Source: Monosporascus cannonballus (taxonomy: Eukaryota; Ascomycota; Sordariomycetes; Xylariales). Taken from it: 64,000 nucleotides of DNA. The notes under the pieces were generated by a model. It saw only the letters and a program-made list of their open reading frames with translations. It was not told where the DNA came from and did not search any database. Below are positions 31,566 to 46,099 of this stretch, piece by piece. A program made the position numbers and the translations under genes. Location: the NCBI GenBank assembly GCA_004154925.1, contig QJNS01000069.1:124001-188000 (forward strand). Direction: 5' to 3'. The first letter of the stretch is position 1, and the number at the start of each line of letters is the position of its first letter.

Positions 31566-32111
31566 TTATTTAGCTGCTAAAAAGACAAAAACTGGCTTTA
31601 ATTAGCTACCAAAGCAATTTTCGATATTTCCGATTAATATTTGGAAAAAAAATAAAATTTTAATTAGAAATACGAGTAATAATAATTACGGTTATAAAAA
31701 TACAAAAACGTATATTATGTTTTACAAAATAACGACGTTACGAATAATTGATAATAACGAAACGACTTTAAAACATTATTAATTAAAGGGGATATTTTGG
31801 AATTAAGAATTTAGGGAATTTTATCCGGAATTAGATTTTTAACAAACCGATTTCGGAAAATTATATGTTTAAAAATGTATAGGCTTAAAGATACATATTA
31901 ATTACTTATGTTTTAAACTGACAGTATAATTTAAAATATAATATATTTCTGAGAAAACCTTGTTTAATAAAATGAAATTCGGTAATTTGGAAATAAGATA
32001 TTAAATAAAGAATTAATTAAGATTAAGAATTAATTAATTATAATTTATTAGGATTAATTATAAAAAATTAATGTATTAGCAATAGGAAATAAAAATATGT
32101 TATTAATAATA
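31566..32111. other. Family D internal AT-rich DNA, no readable gene
   Basis: Presumably the leader/gag start of the family D element. Too AT-converted to read; no motif identified. Confidence 0.4.
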
Positions 32112-33505
32112 TTGTCGGGGCACAAATGTCTCGGTTTAATCTTTATACCCCATATTTCTAATTACCATTTTCATAACTTCACTTATACACTTTTTCACCA
32201 ATTCTTAATAAAATTACTAGTAATTTTAATTACTTATAAATAAATAAATTGCGTATACGGTAAGATATTCTAATATTTCGTATACCAGCCCTAAATTATA
32301 ATTATAACTTCGATCCGCTTTAATATATTATTTATTAAATTATTTAGTATATTTTTTACGAGCTTTTCTTATATCGCAATTGTAATAATAATAAGTAAAT
32401 CCAGTATTTTCTGCGTATTACCGAATAACTTAAGTTTCGGTTTCTTTTTTTAGATACGTTTTTTTAATAACTTTTATATGTTTTTGATAAGGTTTAAATC
32501 GGGAGAATATGAGGACCATTTTAGCATTTCGACGGCCTGTCTTTAAAGTTATTCTTTTACGATTCGGGTGGTATAAACGCGAACGTTATTTTGTATAAAA
32601 ATAAAATTATTATTAAAGTTTTCGAGAAGGTATTTATTAAAGTAATTACGATAAGTGCGACCGGTTATTCTGCCTCGGGCGGTTTCGGGGTCCTTATTAA
32701 GGGCTATTAGGAAATTCCGTTTTCTATACCGGATGCCACCTTAAAATATTTGCGTTTAACCGGTCTTTTTATCGAAGTTATATATATTTAAATGATAAAC
32801 TGGAATTTTGTATTTCGAAGGAAATAATTCAAAATTAACGTAATAATTAAAATAAGAAAAGTAATATGTTAAAGATATTTTTTAACTGAAAACTTACTGC
32901 GCCTGTTTACCGTAATTGCGGTTGACGTTTATTTCGTTGTTAAATAAGACTTTTTGCTATTATTCAAAAGGTTTATTGCGGTATTCCAAAATTTAAAAAA
33001 GTTTTTATTTTATATATTTCGGAATTAGCAATAAACGTTAAAATACGTATTAATATATTATCTTTTTCTGACAAAATTACTGCATTAAAATTTATCTAAA
33101 AATATATAAATAATATAATTTGATAAATTTAAGGATAATTATAAAAGCATTAAAATTAATAAATCGCCATAAATACCTTTTATACATCGGCCGAAATTTA
33201 TATAAGTAACCTGAACGTGGTAAAAATTGGGCTGAATTTTAACGCATATAGCAATTATAAACCCTTTAAACGGTAATAACGAATATTGCGTATTTTCCCG
33301 TAATTTTGGCAAAGCCGTTACCCAAATTCTTTCGATTTTCTATTTCGTTCTCGTATAAAGTAATTATTCTTTTCGCGAAGCAATTGAACCCAAAATAGGT
33401 TGTTTACTTATGATTAAAGTATGAAGGATGTTGGCGTTAAAATAATAAAAATATTCGTTTTTGTAAAGCGTACAGAAATTTGTCGAAACTTTTGCACCTT
33501 CACTG
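32112..33505 (-). mobile_element. Tc1/mariner DNA transposon relic
   Basis: The minus strand at about 32480-32760 reads NKDPETARGRITGRTYR, then FIFIQNNVRVYTTRIVKE and EMLKWSSYSPDLNLIKNI. This corresponds to the Tc1/mariner DDE segment QDNAPVHTARIVKEW...WPPYSPDLNPIENIW. Several changes (Asp to Asn in QDN, Pro to Ser) are single transitions. Degenerate inverted termini are proposed: the right end reads CAGTGAAGGTGCAAAAGTTTCG in reverse complement (33505 inward), and the left end at 32112 reads TTGTCGGGGCACAAATGTCTCG, both next to TA. The length of about 1.39 kb suits the family. Confidence 0.7.
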
Positions 33506-36500
33506 TATATTTACGCAAAGGTTAAATTAATTAACATTAAAGTAATGCCGTTATAATTAACGATATGGATTAAATTATTAATATAAGCAGAAGAAGAAAT
33601 AAGGTTATAGATTTTGTGACTTCGTTTACATAAAGAAAATTTCGAAAAAGAATTAATATTATATAATATAATTAAAGAAATGGGACCGATTTATTAAATA
33701 ACATTTTTTGGAATATTTTTGCTTTAATAAATTAGTATTTCGTATGACCTTTATTTGGAAATATCCTTTAGTATTTGCTGGTATTAATTAACAGAATTAG
33801 TCTAGCGGTAAATTAAATAATGGAAGTATTAATCGTAAAATTAAAAACGACTTAGTCCGATATTTACTGCCAGCAATATGTTAATAAAAAAACGAGTTTA
33901 TTTAAGTAAAAAGAAAAGGGCGATATTTTTATTACGATTACGAAAAATCCAGAAAATATGGACGAAAATATTAAACGTCTTACATTCTATTATATTTACG
34001 TATGCGAATAATAACTTTAAATTATTAAATTATATTAATTCTAAGTTATTGTTTTCCCATTAACAAAATCTTTTACGATTTAGACGATTTGCTAAAAATA
34101 TGTCGAAATTATTAAAGATTATAGCATAATAAAAGTCATTACTTACTTTGGAATTTCTTATTATTTGAAAAAAATAAAAGTTTAATATCGAATATTATTA
34201 ATTATTATTGATTATTTAAATTTACGTATAAAAACGAGGTTAATAACGAATTATCTTTAAATAATCCTAATAATTTCTTAAAGCCGGTTATAAAAGTAAT
34301 TAGAAAATGGGTATCGAAAATATCGAAAATTATCGTTAAAATACCTAAAGGACGAGAAATTAAATTTATTTAAATTTTGTCATAAACTTTTATTGGGTCT
34401 ATAATATTTACTTTTAAAAATATAGCTTTAAAATCCCTTAATTAATATGCATACGGATTACCGATAAGCATTATGAATAAGCTCATTTTTTTATGGTATT
34501 ACCGGATACGTTTGTTTTTTTAGATTTTCGTTTTTTTAGCATTATAATTACGGATTAGCTTAAGAAAATCGGTAGGCTGTATCGGAAGTATAAATTTATA
34601 AAAGCAGAAATAATTAATAAGTTGTTTTATTAAATAGATAACCTTTTTATGAAAGATTAAGTTAAAATCGTCTTTAAGGGTATTATTATTTGGGATGAAC
34701 CAGTTGAAAGTATTTTGAAAACTTTTAAATTATAAAACTTAAAATAAATACGGATTATTAAAAATTAATTAAAAATATTAATAAAATATGTTTAATATAA
34801 TATACCTAATTAAATTTAAAGTATTATTTAGAATATGTTATTAAGGTTTACGATATTATTAAAAAGAATTAGGCTTAAAAACAAAATTGCAAATAATGAT
34901 AAATATACCGAAAGCTTATTAAAGATTTTTAATTAGTTATTTCGAAAAAGGTTTTAATAATATTTTTACGAAATTTAATAAATAATATATAACGTTTTAT
35001 AGTACCGAAACGATATTAATTAAAATTTAGCTTTTTAATAAAGTTAAATAAATTAAATATAAGTGGCGAAGACGATAATTAAATATGGTTTATTTCGACT
35101 TTAATTAAATAAAGAAGGTATAATAATAAGACCTTAGATTTTTTCAATAAAGTAATTTTGGATTTAAATCTTTTTTAATACCAAAACGTAATTAGATATC
35201 GGAAATTATTAATATTTTACAGAAATTAAAGATTACTTAAATATGATAAATTTAAAATTTTACCGTTTTTAAAAAAATGAAAAACCGTAAAGTTACGTAG
35301 TTATTATAATATTAGGTATTTTTAGGCCAAGAACTTCCTTAGGTATAATATAATAATACCGATTTATCGATTAATATAATAAGTTTTTAGCCGGGCGATT
35401 TCGGCAAAAGAAGATTTTATTATAAGCAAAGTGGTTACTAAGATAATTATTAAAGCCGCGGAGCATAATTCGGTAATTTTTAAAAAAGTATTTATTAACT
35501 TTGCGATAAATAAGGGTACGTAATATATACGTATATGTTATTTTCGAACATAAAAATACTGGTTTAATTTCGTTCGATAATAATTAATATATGATTTTTT
35601 TCGGTTTTAAAGTTAATGGTTTTAATTTAAGTATAATATAATTGCCGACAATATTCCAAAATTAATCGATCGATAAAAGGATTTTTATTGGGAAAAAAAT
35701 CTGAAAATAGATATATAATTTCCCTAATTTGTTTAATTATTTTAAGGATAAGATAAAATATTATAATTACTAATAGAAAATTTATAAAAAATTAAAAAGA
35801 TTAAAATTTAATATTGATTAGGATTTTATTTGTTTTATTACCCCGGATATACCTTATTATACGATAACTTTAATGCTTAACTAATGGGAATCCGTTATTA
35901 ATTAAAACCGTATTGTTAAGATTAATATATTTTGTTTTATTATAAGGGACAGTAAATTATTTTATGAAAAAGTACTTTTCGTTAATTAAATTTGGAACGA
36001 TTTTATTAAAAGCAAAAATATTCGGTATTTTAAGTAAATTTAGGTATTAAAAGTTAATATAGATAATTAGTTTTTAAAATTTGTTAATATTATGTTATTT
36101 AAGTAATCGAACAAAAAAAAAGAAAAATACCGGCGAATTTATAAAGAAAAATAATGCCGATAATAATAAACTTATATAAAATGAACATTTATTTTTAAAT
36201 GCCGAAATAAAAATATCAGCGGATTATACGTTTAGTTCTGATAAATAAATTAATAAGTAATTAAGAAAATATTAAGAAATTAGAATTTACAAAAATACGA
36301 AGGAAAGTTCGAAATTATTTAGTTAGAATTAATTAAAATTTGTCCGGATTTTAGTAAGATTTTTAAAAGTTTTATAACCGTAAGAATATTAAAAGTATTA
36401 AATTGTAAAAATAAGAAAACGATTAAGATAAAAAAAGCAAAAATCCGTAATTTTATATTTATTAAACCATAATAAACGCCCAAGAATTGGATTATGGATA

Positions 36501-37102
36501 ATAGAAATAAGCCGGCAAAATAAAACGAAATTAACATTTTGTCTGTAAAATAATATAATCCGACCGAATATATTATTTCGTTATTCCGACTTATTACTAT
36601 AATTGGTTTTTTTAAATAAAGGACCTAATTAATAATATTATTAATACCGAAACCGAATCGAATATTATAATTCTGTCGTATATTAAGAAATAAGAGTTGA
36701 CAATACGATAAATACAGGTTTTATTATAAAGTTTAATTCCTAAAAAAATATTAAATTCGAAAACGTAATTGAAATTTCGATTTAATTAATTGGTTAAATA
36801 TTTATTATTTTTTGTTTTGTTATTGAGGACCGCTGCATAACATAATTATGAATATTAGTATTTAATTTTATGGCGAAAACGAAAATAATATTAAATATGG
36901 ACCCAAAAATAATAAAAAGAATTTTGGAATTCGGTCGGACGAGAATCATTATTTTTTTAGTACCGGTAAAACGAATTAACCGCAATATTTGCGTAAATAA
37001 TTAATCTGAAAAGGTATAACCGATAAACCTATAAGCCGTTTTATTAGCGTAAAACATTTTAATAATGAAAAGATAAATAAATTCGTTATAAGCCCTTGTA
37101 TA
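33506..37102. other. Family D internal region (gag/protease expected), unreadable
   Basis: Extremely AT-rich. A few short frames (33878-34063 +, 36319-36537 -, 36794-36985 -) carry no recognisable motif and are expected by chance. The position, between the left LTR and the RT of family D, implies gag and protease, but I could not identify either. Confidence 0.4.
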
Positions 37103-37308
37103 TGTAAGATAATGGACAGCTGTGAGCTGGGTGAGGTGATCTCCGACCAGTCGTAGAGCAGATTCCAAGAAGTGAGTGTATTAGGTTACTTCCATCTGGC
37201 GTTTCCCACTAGCTGCCAGATGGTGGATTTATACTAGTGAGTGGGTCGGTGGCTGATCGGTGGCTGGTCGGCTACCAGCCTCATCCTCCTAGGGGCTGTA
37301 TTCTCACA
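37103..37308 (+). repeat. 206-bp solo LTR-like element with 5-bp target duplication
   Basis: It runs from TGTAAGATAATGG to ATTCTCACA, near-complementary ends, flanked by GTATA at 37098-37102 and 37309-37313. Its interior keeps normal base composition (for example CGGTGGCTGATCGGTGGCTGG, given here only in part: GTCGGTGGCTGATCGG), although everything around it is AT-converted. Probably a Copia-type solo LTR; strand is arbitrary. Confidence 0.75.
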
Positions 37309-37313
37309 GTATA

Positions 37314-37998
37314 TTTTCGATTAGGAAAACGTTTTTAATTAAAATTATAAAATAATTTAAGAGGTTATACAAAATAAGTTAAATTTTAAGGATAAGATTT
37401 TAGGATAATTCGGTAATGAAAAGTTGGTATATACGCTGTATAGAATTTTATAGAAAAAGATATGCGATAATATAAAGGAAAAAAAAAGAAACGGTACAAA
37501 TTACTATAATATATAAGATTAAGTGAAAAAAAAACAATTTTTATCGCTAATATATTATCCGATAAATCGATATTATTTAAGAACCCATATTAAAAAATTA
37601 AGAAGTTCGAAAAAGTTATATAAACGATTAAGGAATAAGGAAATGCTCCAGATAAACTTGATATATTATTAACGGTATTATTTTTCAGGTTTATTTCGAT
37701 ATCTGAAGTGATTCGATTAACCGCAAGAAAAATTAAGGCTTTATTTAATTAGATCGGCGATACGTTTACTTATATAAAAAAAGGCTTTTTTAAGAAAATA
37801 ATGTTCTGAAAAGAAATTACCTTAGCATAAAATTAATAGAAATATGATTAAATTAAAACAATTATCGTACCTTTTTAAAAAATCAAAATTATTTCTTATC
37901 AAGAATAAGACGTTGATAGGATTATGGTATTAGTTAATATAAAAAATAAGCTGATTAATAAATTGCAAATACGTATCGAAAAAAAATGCTTAAATAAT
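37314..37998 (+). pseudogene. Family D pol segment upstream of the Copia insertion
   Basis: A frame ending at the insertion site reads LINKLQIRIEKKCLNN. It continues plausibly, after skipping 37999-50323, into the RT start at about 50330-50400. This supports one interrupted pol gene. The small frame at 37924-38106 runs into the Copia LTR and is not a gene. Confidence 0.4.
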
Positions 37999-38163
37999 TG
38001 TCGGTTAGCAGGGGGTGCTCTAGCACCCCATATACTAAAAATTCCCTCTGATCGGAACGTATATGTTCCGAAACTAGATCACCTTAAAGTACAGTGCGCG
38101 TTTTAGAACACCTGCAACTAGTTATTAATATATATATATAACTGATATCCCTTATATCTGACA
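37999..38163 (+). repeat. 5' LTR of the Copia element
   Basis: 165 bp, TGTCGGTTAGCAGG to TTATATCTGACA. It is little altered by RIP; it contains a short inverted pair GGGGGTGCT/AGCACCCC at 38011-38039. Confidence 0.9.
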
Positions 38164-38399
38164 ATTAAAAGTTTTATTCGCTTAATTAAGGCATATATTA
38201 ATTGATCAGCTGTTATTAAGACGATATAAGCTATATATCAATTGTGATTATCGAAATACGCCAATAATAATAATATCAATCGTACCGTTAACGTCCTCCG
38301 TTATTTATAAAGGACTCCCAATCTAATGTATACTTGCTTAATATTTGCAATTATATCGATTTGAATTAAAACTTTTAATAACTTATTAAACTTATAAAA

Positions 38400-41300
38400 C
38401 TTAATATAACCTTTTACCCAAAAAGACGAATGCATTATACGATACGAATTAATACCTTAAGCGGTTTTTCGTCCATATTTGCATTTTCTGGAGCAATTAC
38501 CGAAGAAATCGATTATATTAATTATTTAACAAATACCCTTAAAATAACGACTAAAAGCAGATAAGCTTATAATTAGGATTTTACGGCATATATTTATAAA
38601 GATCCGAAGTACGATACTTTTTATTAGAACATTAACGACCTTACGAAATAAATTCTAAAGTTAATATTTTTAGTAATTAAAGAAATTAGCTTTTTTCTAA
38701 AAAAGAAATTACGGAAATAATATGCCAGCCTGGGCGAATCCGGCAAGGTGTACGATAGCAGATTCCTAATTAATATTTAACAGAAATACCGTAAACGGTT
38801 AAAATAAATTTCGAAATTAATAAAAAAGCTAAACAAATAAATCGTAAAATAACAAAATATTATGGCCCAGAAATAATAATATGGTATTCCGGAAACAAAA
38901 ATAATAATTATATAAGTTAACGATTTATATATAATATTAACCTTTATTATTATAATTTGGACGATTATCTTTTAAATGGTAAAAAAAGCCGAAATTAATA
39001 ATAATACGATTAATTATTAGGAAGTAATAACGACCTTATTAAATTATTAGATTATAACAAACTTATAATAATTATTAAGGAATATTAAAGTAACGTTTTT
39101 AATGCTTTATGAGATATTTATAAACTTTTTTAATTAATACGACCTTAATTAAAAAAACTTCAAAAATATTAACTTTTAACTGCAAAGAAAAACTTTAAGC
39201 CGTAAACCAAAACGAAATAACCGTAAAAGCTTTTATACTGACCCAAACGGTAATAAGCGAAGGCGTTAAAAATTAAATATATAAAGTATCCGTTATAAAA
39301 CGTATTTAATTAATTACCATATATTATTTAATTACTATTATGCATTCTTTAAAAAAACCCCAAAAGGTGTTTATTTTAACGATAAAGTGATAATATATAT
39401 TTAAGGACAAATTTCCGCCGATTAGATTCTAAAGAAAAAAATCGACCGTTTATCAAAAATTATTGGAAAACTTATTATATAAAAGATAAATTAATTTTTA
39501 AAGAAGGTACGATAAATGCTAGCATATTTCCTGGTTATTAATAAACGTGACGCTATAAGTACTTTATTTTATTTTTTTTTAGAAATGTAATTATTTTGAA
39601 CTTGAGGTTTATAATATATATTTTTAATTAAATTAATAGATTTTTAAATTTTAATCTTATTATATATGGTAACGGGATATACGTAAGTAATCATTTTATT
39701 CTGATTAAGAGATATAAAAAGGTTAATGTAATTTTTCGAAACTTTAATAATACGAAAACGTTACGTTTATATAATATAACATATTACGAAAGTTTCGTAT
39801 ATAACCTGGTATTTTTCCGGTAACTCCGGAAAAAAAGTTATTAATAAGATAACCGAAAAATTAATAATTTTATTCGAAATAAATATAATTAGGTAGTTAT
39901 TATATTAATAAAAAATTTAATTAATTTTCTATCCAAAATATTAACGTAATAATTACATATATAATTTTAATAATTTATAAATAAAATATTAATTTTTAAA
40001 TAACGAGATTATTACGAATCGATAACGGCATTATGTAACACTTAAAATTCGGATATCCAGGATCCGAAATAATTATTTAATTATAATTTTATACGAAAAA
40101 AATCCGCTTAAAAGGTTTTATAACAGTCGAATACTAATATATGGTAAAATGAAGGCTAAAAGGTTAATATGCCGTAAACCAAAAAAAGGAATATCCCGAT
40201 TAGGATAAAAAATCGTTATCGATTTTGCAAATCTTAAAAAAGATCTTAAAAGATATAAATACGTTATGTTTACTACCGATAAATAACTAGATTTTATTTA
40301 GAATATTTACTTTAAAAATTCAAAATAAAATATATTAATTATAACGTGGCGATACTTTTTAAAAATTTTAAAAAATTAAGATAATGTTTTCTCATAAGTG
40401 ATTAAATGCGATAACGAAATTCTAAAAAATTATTAATTTCGAGATATATTTTAATTATCTTTTTTAATATTAGATTTAAACTTTTAATATTATATACCTA
40501 AGTTTAGAATAGGGGTGTAAAACATTTAGGGGGTGTAATTAAGGAAAAAGCGATTACGATACGAAATAATATTAAGTTATTTTCGTTTTTAATTATATAT
40601 ATCTTTAAAGCGGTAATATATTTATATAACTATATTTTTAAATATGTATTTTTTAACAAAGCTTATACGAGGTTTATTATATTTATTTGGTATATAAAAA
40701 CGGCGTTGCAGTATTTAATCGAAAATCTTAATAAGCTTATTTATAAGTATACGGCTATATAGTTTATGTTATAATAATTACTGTTATAAAGAAAAAATAA
40801 AGATGTTAAAAAGTAAATCTTAAAACGTGTATTAATACTTTTATCGGTTACCGATTTATAAATATTTACGAAATTTGGAACTTATTAATTAATAAGATTA
40901 TTGTTATTCGAAAGATATATTTTAACGAAAAGGCCACGTTTTTAAGTAATATCAAAAATCTAAAAGATAACTTTTTGTATATTATAGAGCATTTATAAAA
41001 TTAATTCCAAAAAGCAAAAATACTTAATTAAAACGATAATTATTTATTTATACATAAGAAAATGATAAAGGTTTACATAATATAATTTAAATACCGGTTA
41101 AAGAACAAAAATAATTTTAAAAAGATATTAGCATAAAATATATACGAAATTGGAAAAAATAAGTTTATTCGTAAGGGATTAATTAGTTTTATATAACCGT
41201 TATATTCGAAATATTTGCGTTTTTTAAATTATTACAGCTATTAAATTTGCCTTAATAATTAGTATGATTATTATGTCGCCGGAAAAAATGAAAATAGCCT

Positions 41301-42328
41301 TAGATTTTTTTTATATTGTTTGACCCAGCATAACGGTAAAAAACGAAGGTATTTTATGGGTTGTAAACGTAAACTTCCCTGTATGTTCCGTATTAAGAAG
41401 GTATTATCCGAAATAAATATCAAATGTAAGAAACTGTATTTAATATAAGACGTTTAACCTTTTTTATAAGTACGTACGATAACCGGCCGGTAAATTGCGG
41501 AAGTTTAAAGAAATTAGTTATTTAAAATAGGTATTACTTTAATCGAAAAGGAAATAATACTTTGGTATATAAAAAGGTATTTAGGTTATAAGACCGGGTA
41601 TATAAACGTAATTTACCGCCATTGCCGTAAAGCCATAAAAAGCTACATATATGCCCGTTAGGGAAAATATTCCGTAAAACCGAAAAGGCTTATTTACAAA
41701 GCCATAAGAAAATGCAATTTTGGAAAGCCATTAATTAGTTTTTTGCTAAAGTGAAATAGGTTTTAAGGTATATATAAATATATATTTACAAATTTAATAA
41801 GCATAATTGGCTTTAAAAATATAAGGCCTATTTTGTTATACGAAGCGATTAATAACTTAAAACTGCTTATAGAAATATATACGTAATTACTTTGGTTAAA
41901 AAGTCGTTTCGAACTTTAATCGTTATTACAGTTAAATTCGATTCAAAACTTAAGTAATATAACGTTATAAATACTTTTGTAAATATTAATTTATTTTATA
42001 AAGTATACATACAAATGTTTTCAAGATAGCTGTAACGTAATAAAAATTTCCTAATTAAAAAGGTATTACATGGATTAAGGGAATTAGTTTTATTATAATA
42101 AAAAGATTTTATTAAAATATTTAAAGAATTAGGATTTAGCCCCGTTTTTTACGAACCTTATTATTTTACTAGTTAAAAGGTATTGATTTTTTTATAAACG
42201 ATATTGTTATAATATATGGCAAAAAAGATTACGACTTTGTTAATTGATTGATTTAATAAATACTCAAATAATATATTTTAATAAGGGGCAAGGATTTATA
42301 ATAATGTTACGGTATCGAAATAATTAAA
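38400..42328 (+). pseudogene. Copia gag-pol, first part, decayed
   Basis: Stops throughout. Near the right end a frame reads KELGFSPVFYEPYYF followed by FFINDIVII at 42188-42214. The Copia RT active site FYVDDIVII has become FFINDIVII, with the first catalytic Asp (GAC) now Asn (AAC) at 42197-42199. The gene is then cut by the Gypsy B insertion at 42329. Gag, protease and integrase must lie to the left but were not individually resolved. Confidence 0.65.
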
Positions 42329-42710
42329 TGTGACGAGCTAGGGAGTTTAACCAACTATTAAACCTTAGTCGTACGAGTTTATGTTGGCAAAAGTATCGTG
42401 GGAATCTGAGCAATAAATACAGTAACGTATTACGTTTCGTAATATTAAAGGTACTTTAGGTAACAAATTATTATTGCAAGCTGAAATTATGTAAACTATG
42501 GAAATAATAAGCATATATATCTTGATTCCTTTATTACTGCTTATTTCTGCTTAATAGAGCTTTGTTAAACGGTTGTTTAATATTGCTTAATTGTATTTAG
42601 TTGTGCTTGGTTAAAACTCGTTAAGTACTAATTACGTAACCTTAAACTAACGTAATTTCGTGATTTTGGTTGGACCGTTTTCGTAGGCCCAGCTGGCTTA
42701 AGTCGTAATA
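42329..42710 (-). repeat. 3' LTR of Gypsy family B
   Basis: 382 bp, same length as its partner. More AT-converted than the other LTR: for example GATCACGTGACC in the partner is AATTACGTAACC here. Confidence 0.92.
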
Positions 42711-43520
42711 CGATCTCCTTTTTCCCTAAATTTTGCCCTTAAGATTTTTTTTGGTAAGCCTTTTCCCTTTAAGATGTTGGCCCGTATTATTAAAAATCGT
42801 TATCAAGTTTTTTTCGTTTATTACGCGATGTCAAAAAAATGCTTTTTATTTTTAATGATTTTATTTTTGAAATTATACCGTATTTTTTATGCTTTTTTAA
42901 AGTTTACAAATGCGAAATGATGGAAAACGTTTTTAAATGCAAAACGTACGTTAAACGTGGCTGTTTTTGTAATAGTAATAGTATTCCTTTATTTTTCTTA
43001 AAAAATATTCGTACCGAAAATTAACGTTTAAAATGCGAAAAGGTGTTTGTAAAAAAGCGTTTCTTGGAATTACAAAAACGTTATTAATAAGAAATAAACG
43101 AAGCTATTATGCAGTTAATTCGTTTTCGAAAATAAAAAATATTTTTTTGTTTGAAAGAAATTAAAATAATATAGTAAGAATTGTAGTTGCTACAGGAGTT
43201 GGAAAAGTAAGAACGTTAGGAGCAGGCTAACGGCAAGGTTTTTTTAGCCGCCTTGGCTTTTTTTTTAAAGCTATCTGGCGTTGTTTGGCCGTTGGAAAAC
43301 GTCGATTGGGATATAATTATTTCCGGTAATTCCGTTACTGTTGGTAAAAAACTTTTAACAGACGTTAAGCGTTAATAAGGTTTTTGGCAGGTTTCCAGGC
43401 GTTTTCGGAGTCCGGATGCATTTTTTATTTGATTAGGTACTGGGTAAATCTGTTTTATTTTCGTATTTCGAAAATTTCTTTTATTTCGTATACTTATTTG
43501 TTTTTTATTTCCATATCGTT

Positions 43521-46000
43521 TTATGCCGTATATACCTTAATTGTATTTGCTATTAATTCTAATAAAGAAACGGAAAAGATTGGATAAAGTTTAATTTTTG
43601 GTAGAAATTCTAATTGGTAGTTATTTTTTGAGACTTTTTTGGAGATCTTGTATAAATCGATATATTTGAAATCGAACTTTTTGTTGGGTTTTTTTTGTTT
43701 AAATGTTTTTAGTTGCGAGGAAATTTTTTCTTCCAAAAGTTGGTTTTTTTAACTTTTCTTAGTTATAATATTTGCTTATTTGATTTCGTACGAATTTCAA
43801 TTTTGTTTTTATTTTTTGGTATAATTGTCGTAATTATTTTGATATAAAAATTGTTTTGATATTGATTGGACCATTATTACGTATTCTTTTTATAAATTTC
43901 TGGAATAAACTTAAAATTTGCGTTCGTAAATATTATTTTGATACCTTTATAATAGCTAGTATTATAAATTAATTAAGTAATAGGTAATTTTTTAACCTAA
44001 TTATTTTGTTTGTAATTGATGTAATATCGTAAGTAAGTTTTTAAAATTTAAATACGTTAAATAATTTACAATTGAGGCCGATTTGTATTATAAGGCCTTA
44101 TTAAAATGTAAATATAAATGTTGATTCTTTATTTAAAATAATTTCCATAAATAATATATGTATCTTAAAACGTATTTAAAGAAAATATATGCCGTGTATT
44201 TGGCGTTTGTATTTTTATGATATGGTAAAAAATAAGAAAATTTCGTAAATCGGTCGACGATTACGAAAATATTATCGTAATGTATTTCCGTAACTAAATC
44301 TTTTGATATAAAAAATATAATAATACAATCGAATGTAACTAAATACCATAATTATTTTGCAACTAGTAATGGTTGTCATTTTCTCTATAACTTATATCGT
44401 CGAATTTTTACTTTGACGCAAATATCGTATTGCCGTATAATTTTTTATATTATTATTTTTATTTTAAGAAAGGAATATATGCGTTAAAGCCGTTTCAGGG
44501 TTTTATTAATCCCTGAATATCCGTATAATTAATATTTATATATTTTTCGTATTAGATCTTTTTGATACTCTTTTGGAATTTATATTTTGTTTGTTTTTTG
44601 GTTTTCTGAAAATCATTATTATATTGCTGGATCTTCTGGTATATATTAAAAGATATTATTCGAATTATTGTAATCTGTCGTAAGCGTAAATATCTTTTCG
44701 TAACAATATCGAAAATAATATAATTAATCTTAATTAATTTCTTTTTAAGGTTTGATTACTTACTTAAGGTATTTTCTTTGTTATTTTCTAAGTTTTTCCT
44801 ATAGATAATAACGAAGCTTAAGTTCGCCAATTTTTCCGCGTAACGAAGTTATCGTCTTATAAGTTTTCTGGTTATGGTAAACCGGGTAAGATTTTAATAA
44901 TCCGTATAAATCTTAATTTGGTATACGTTTCCCTTTAGGAAGTATTTAAATTCGCGAAATGCCATAATAATGGCCATAAATTCTTGTTTGGAATATTATA
45001 ATTTAATTCGGTTTCTTTTATTTTATACGAAAAAAATATAATAAAATATAATTTGCTTTAATTATTTTGCTATCCGATTATTACGTTTAACGTCTAATCC
45101 GAAATATCGGTTTTTAGATTAATAAAATGGTGTGGATCGTACATAATTAATATTAATTTGTTAGTAATTGGATTTTTAATATTTTGAAATATTTCTTCCG
45201 TATTTAGCGGTTATTTGAACTTTTTTTTCATAAGGTGTATTAAGGGTATAGTTATTTTGTTAAAATTTCGAATAAACTTCCTATAATAATTAGCGAATCC
45301 AAGGAATATTTATATTTCTTTAATTATTCTTGGCGTTTGTTATTTTGTAATTACAGCAATGTTTTTAGGGTTTATCCTGATATATCGTAAAGTAATAATA
45401 TATTTTAAATATTTCGTTTTATATTTACGGAATTAATTCTTTTTCGCGTTAATAAATAACCTTACGTCCTGTAAAGCTTAAAGAACCTTATGAACGTATT
45501 TTACGTATTTCTTTTCCGTTTCGGAAAAAATAAAAATGTCGTCGATATAACAAACGGCGAAAATATCAAGGTATTTTCGTAATACATAATTTACCATCCA
45601 TGAAAAAATTGTTAATCCTTTCGTAAATTCTATTAATATAATTAAATACTTAAATATGTTATATTTCGTTTTAAAGGTTATCTTTTATTTGTATTTTCTT
45701 TAATTTTAATAAGATTATATCCGTTTTTAAAATCGAATGTTATCAATTATTTAGCTTTATAAAGTCGGTTTTTTATTTCCGTAATTAAGTGTAATAATAT
45801 TCGAGCTTTAATAATAATATCGTTTAATTATCGATAATTAATAATAAGTCGTAATTTTCCGTTTTCTTTTGGTACAAAGAATGTCGGATATCCTAGTAGT
45901 AATTTCGAAAGTTAAATCCATCTTTTCTATAACTGATTTTCCAGGTATTTTCTGAAAATACCTAATTCGTTTCTGTTAAAGTTATAAATAGGGTAAAATT
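43521..46000 (-). pseudogene. Decayed pol of Gypsy family B (RT, RNase H, integrase and C-terminal segment)
   Basis: Minus-strand RT reads FFVPKENGKLRLIINYR-like at about 45880-45830, TFDFKNGYNLIKIKEN at about 45750-45700, and AVCYIDDIFIF with the YIDD box intact at 45538-45549. The 71-codon frame 43736-43521 holds DLYKISKKVSKNNYQLEF and KIKLYPIFSVSLLE, the segment that follows integrase in Gypsy elements (HPVFHVSLL). Stops interrupt everything between. Confidence 0.75.
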
Positions 46001-46099
46001 TCGTCGAAAACTTTTCCTTAAGAATTATTTTATAATTTTATTCGTTATATTTTAATAATTTTATATGGAATTCTTTTCTGAAAGGTTATTTATATTTAT

